Of a DNA stretch of 64,000 nt, positions 61,513 to 64,000 are shown piece after piece (the stretch's first letter is position 1; each line of letters starts with the position of its first letter). Under the pieces are notes generated by a model. It saw only the letters and a program-made list of their open reading frames with translations. It did no database searches and was not told where the DNA came from. The stretch lies in contig NW_023501077.1 of NCBI RefSeq assembly GCF_014066305.1, forward strand, positions 407,953 to 471,952, read 5' to 3'. Both the position numbers and the translations under genes were made by a program. This stretch comes from Letharia columbiana (taxonomy: Eukaryota; Ascomycota; Lecanoromycetes; Lecanorales; Parmeliaceae).

Positions 61513-64000
61513 TATAATCTTTAATTTAGTATAGATTTTAGAATGAGAAGCCTCTTTTATTAAAGTAGTGATATTTTTATAAATATATATCTATATTTAA
61601 ATTAATTTAAAAAGTTTTATTTTATAAATATAAAATATATAAAGTTATTAGATTAAGTATAATAGCTAAATATTATTAATTAAGCGTAATAAGTAGAATA
61701 ATAATTAGAATATCTTATTCTCAACTTAGAATAGTTTTTCTTTTATTTATTATATATTTTCTTTTTATAAAAACTATATCTAGATTTTAATAATACTATA
61801 TTATTACTTATAAACTTATATCTTATTATAATTATTTAAAAAGCTATATATCTTTTAATTATAAAGTAATTCTTTTTATATAAAATATATATAATTAAGC
61901 CGCTAGATATTAATTAGTAATTTTCTTTATTTATAATTACTAAAAAGTAAGTTATATTATTAAAATCGCTTACTAATTTTATCTCTATAGCTTCTTAAAA
62001 TATTTATAATATAGAGATTTAAATTCGAAGTAAATTAATCGATTTTAAAGTTATATAAATTAAGATTTTCTTTACTACTCGAGCGAATATAATCTAAAAA
62101 ATAATTAAGTTTATTAATTTCTATAATCCGCGGATTTTCTTTAATATATAAATTTTAAAGTTTAATTAGTAATAATATAATTAACGCGTATAATTAACTT
62201 ACTATCTAATTTAGATATATATAATTAATATAATTACGCACTTTTTTTATTTATAATTATACTTCTTAAACTTCGCGTATAATCTTCTAATTTTTATTTT
62301 CGTAAAGTTTTATCTTTACTTCGCTTCGATAATTTAAATAAGTCTAAATTAGTAGTTAATAAATTATTAAAAAAAATTTAAATTTCCGCGATTATCGAGT
62401 TAATAACTTTAATAGATAATAATATTATATATTAATAAATTATATCTAATATTATAATTAATTATCGTATTAAGAGATATAGCGCTATTAGATATATACT
62501 TACTTTATAAAAATAATATTATTAATTTAATTTAATTATAAAATATAGAAAAAATAATTTTATTTTCTTTAGATATAGATAATATTATAATAAACGAGTA
62601 TATTATAATATAATTACTATAATAATAAAAAGAATTTTTAAAAAGAAGAGAATAGATTAGAAAAGAATAATATTAAATATTTATTATTAAATTAATTAAT
62701 ATTATATAACTAAAATCTTATTAGAATAAAATACTATTTAAAGATAAGTTAAATTTAAATATTAATTAGAAAGCTAATTAGAAAAAGAGGTTAATTTCTT
62801 TTTTATTAATACGTATCGTAGAGCTATATATAAGCGCTTCTTTCTATATTTTAAATATATTTTAGATATCTATAGCTATATATATACGCCCTCTTCTATA
62901 TTTCATATATATTTCATATATTTTAATATTCTTTATATACGCGATATATTTATTAAAGATAATCTTATTAATTTAATTAATTTTTATTTAATCTTACATT
63001 TATTAGTTATAAAAAAAACTCTTTATTCTAATATTATAATTTTATTAATTTATTATTCTTAATTATCGAGTCGTTTATAGCTTATAATTAATTTACTTAC
63101 TCTCTTCTCTTCTTCTATTCTAAAGATAGAAGAAGATATTATTTCTTTTTCGCCTTCGCCTATAACGAATTAGTTATTATTTTTATAAGATTAAAGATAT
63201 CGACTTAAAGACGATATCGTTTAATTAAAAGCGGAGAATACGATATTTTAATATTTTAATACTTAAATAAAAGATATTATAATATTACTCGAATAGAAGA
63301 GAGTTATATTAATAAGAAAGATATCGATATTTAAGAATAATCTTAATGTAATAAAAGGTTTAATTCTTATATATAGAAGATTTAGATAATAATTAGTCTA
63401 GTTAATTAAATTATTAAAGCGTTTAAGTTAGATTCTAATTCTATATTAATATCTAATAAAATAAATTTAGTAGTTTTAAGATATTAATATACGCTTTTAT
63501 TAATATAATTAGCGATTAGAATATTAATTAAATAGATATAATCCTTAATCTTAATAATTAAAATAGTATAATAATAAATAAGTACTAATATTAAAGTAAA
63601 TAAAGTATATATTATATTAAGTAAGAAAGCGTTAATAACTAGATTAATTAGAGTTTCAAATTAATAAAGTTAAATATTAATTCTATATTAGCGTTATTAT
63701 ATACTCTTAAATATATAATTATTAATTATAATATTAATTAGAAAAGATTAATCTTTAATTTAAAATATCGAGAATAATATAGCGATATATTATTAAAGCG
63801 ATATAAGTTATTAAAGCGATATAAGTTTTTATTATAATAAGAAGATAGAATTTATATATTAAATATTAATCTCATTTTATTTCTAATATTTTATTTATTT
63901 ATATATCTCTTTTAATTTCTTTTTAAATATTTTAATCTTAAGATATTAATTAGACCTTTATCTAGCGTAAACTTAATTTTTTTAATTAACGATACTTAGT

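Larger units (their letters stand above)
54823..64000. mobile_element. RIP-mutated repeat DNA to the window end
   Basis: AT-rich and gene-free on both strands. Three repeat groups inside it are listed separately (55331-56150, 58990-59745, 61145-61512). No intact ORF, tRNA or rRNA was recognised. Confidence 0.55.

Overview
This window looks like nuclear DNA of a filamentous ascomycete (Pezizomycotina). The intact genes have short spliceosomal introns of about 47-61 nt with GT...CTAAY/CTGAC...AG signals. Gene families such as a SAT4/rhodopsin-domain membrane protein, two microsomal P450s, a fungal NLR and a SesB-like hydrolase fit that group. About 70% of the window is very AT-rich, TpA-rich and stop-riddled, as expected after repeat-induced point mutation (RIP). 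All assignments come from reading the sequence and from family knowledge; no searches were run.

Layout. (1) 1-4.0 kb: the start of a SAT4-like gene (-), then a complete three-exon P450 (+), then the broken C-terminal end (ACP-ACP-TE) of a non-reducing polyketide synthase. (2) 4.3-9.1 kb: an alpha/beta hydrolase gene split by a 3.9-kb RIP-mutated insertion. Together with region 1 this looks like a decayed secondary-metabolite cluster. (3) 9.1-22.0 kb: normal-composition DNA holding an unrecognised pseudogene (-), a large SesB/NB-ARC/TPR NLR gene (-) with one early in-frame stop, a complete CYP52-like P450 (+), a stand-alone SesB-like hydrolase paralogous to the NLR N-terminus (-), a small three-exon gene with a duplicated terminal segment, and a conserved two-exon gene of unknown function (+). 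(4) 22.06-22.55 kb: a homopolymer mess that is probably an assembly artefact and sits exactly at the boundary. (5) 22.8-64 kb: one continuous AT-rich RIP block without intact genes.

The RIP block still shows structure. A TIR-bounded insertion of about 19 kb (29,569-48,530) splits a repeat whose uninterrupted copy lies at 50,858-51,525, so the window contains its own empty site. Also present are a 403-bp un-mutated island with 28-bp-class TIRs and a piggyBac-like Cys-rich tail, a pair of 2.85-kb direct repeats, a 1.14-kb element with perfect 22-bp TIRs, and several minisatellites (18, 24, 40, 92 and about 275 bp units).

How the genes may work together. The NLR and the stand-alone SesB-like gene flank a P450 and share a phase-2 intron just before the IVAVHG motif, so they are paralogues. 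The NLR has lost the hydrolase nucleophile (Ser to Gly), while the stand-alone copy keeps it. This suggests, without proving it, a decaying non-self-recognition (heterokaryon-incompatibility-like) locus. No tRNA, rRNA, CRISPR or telomere repeat was seen.
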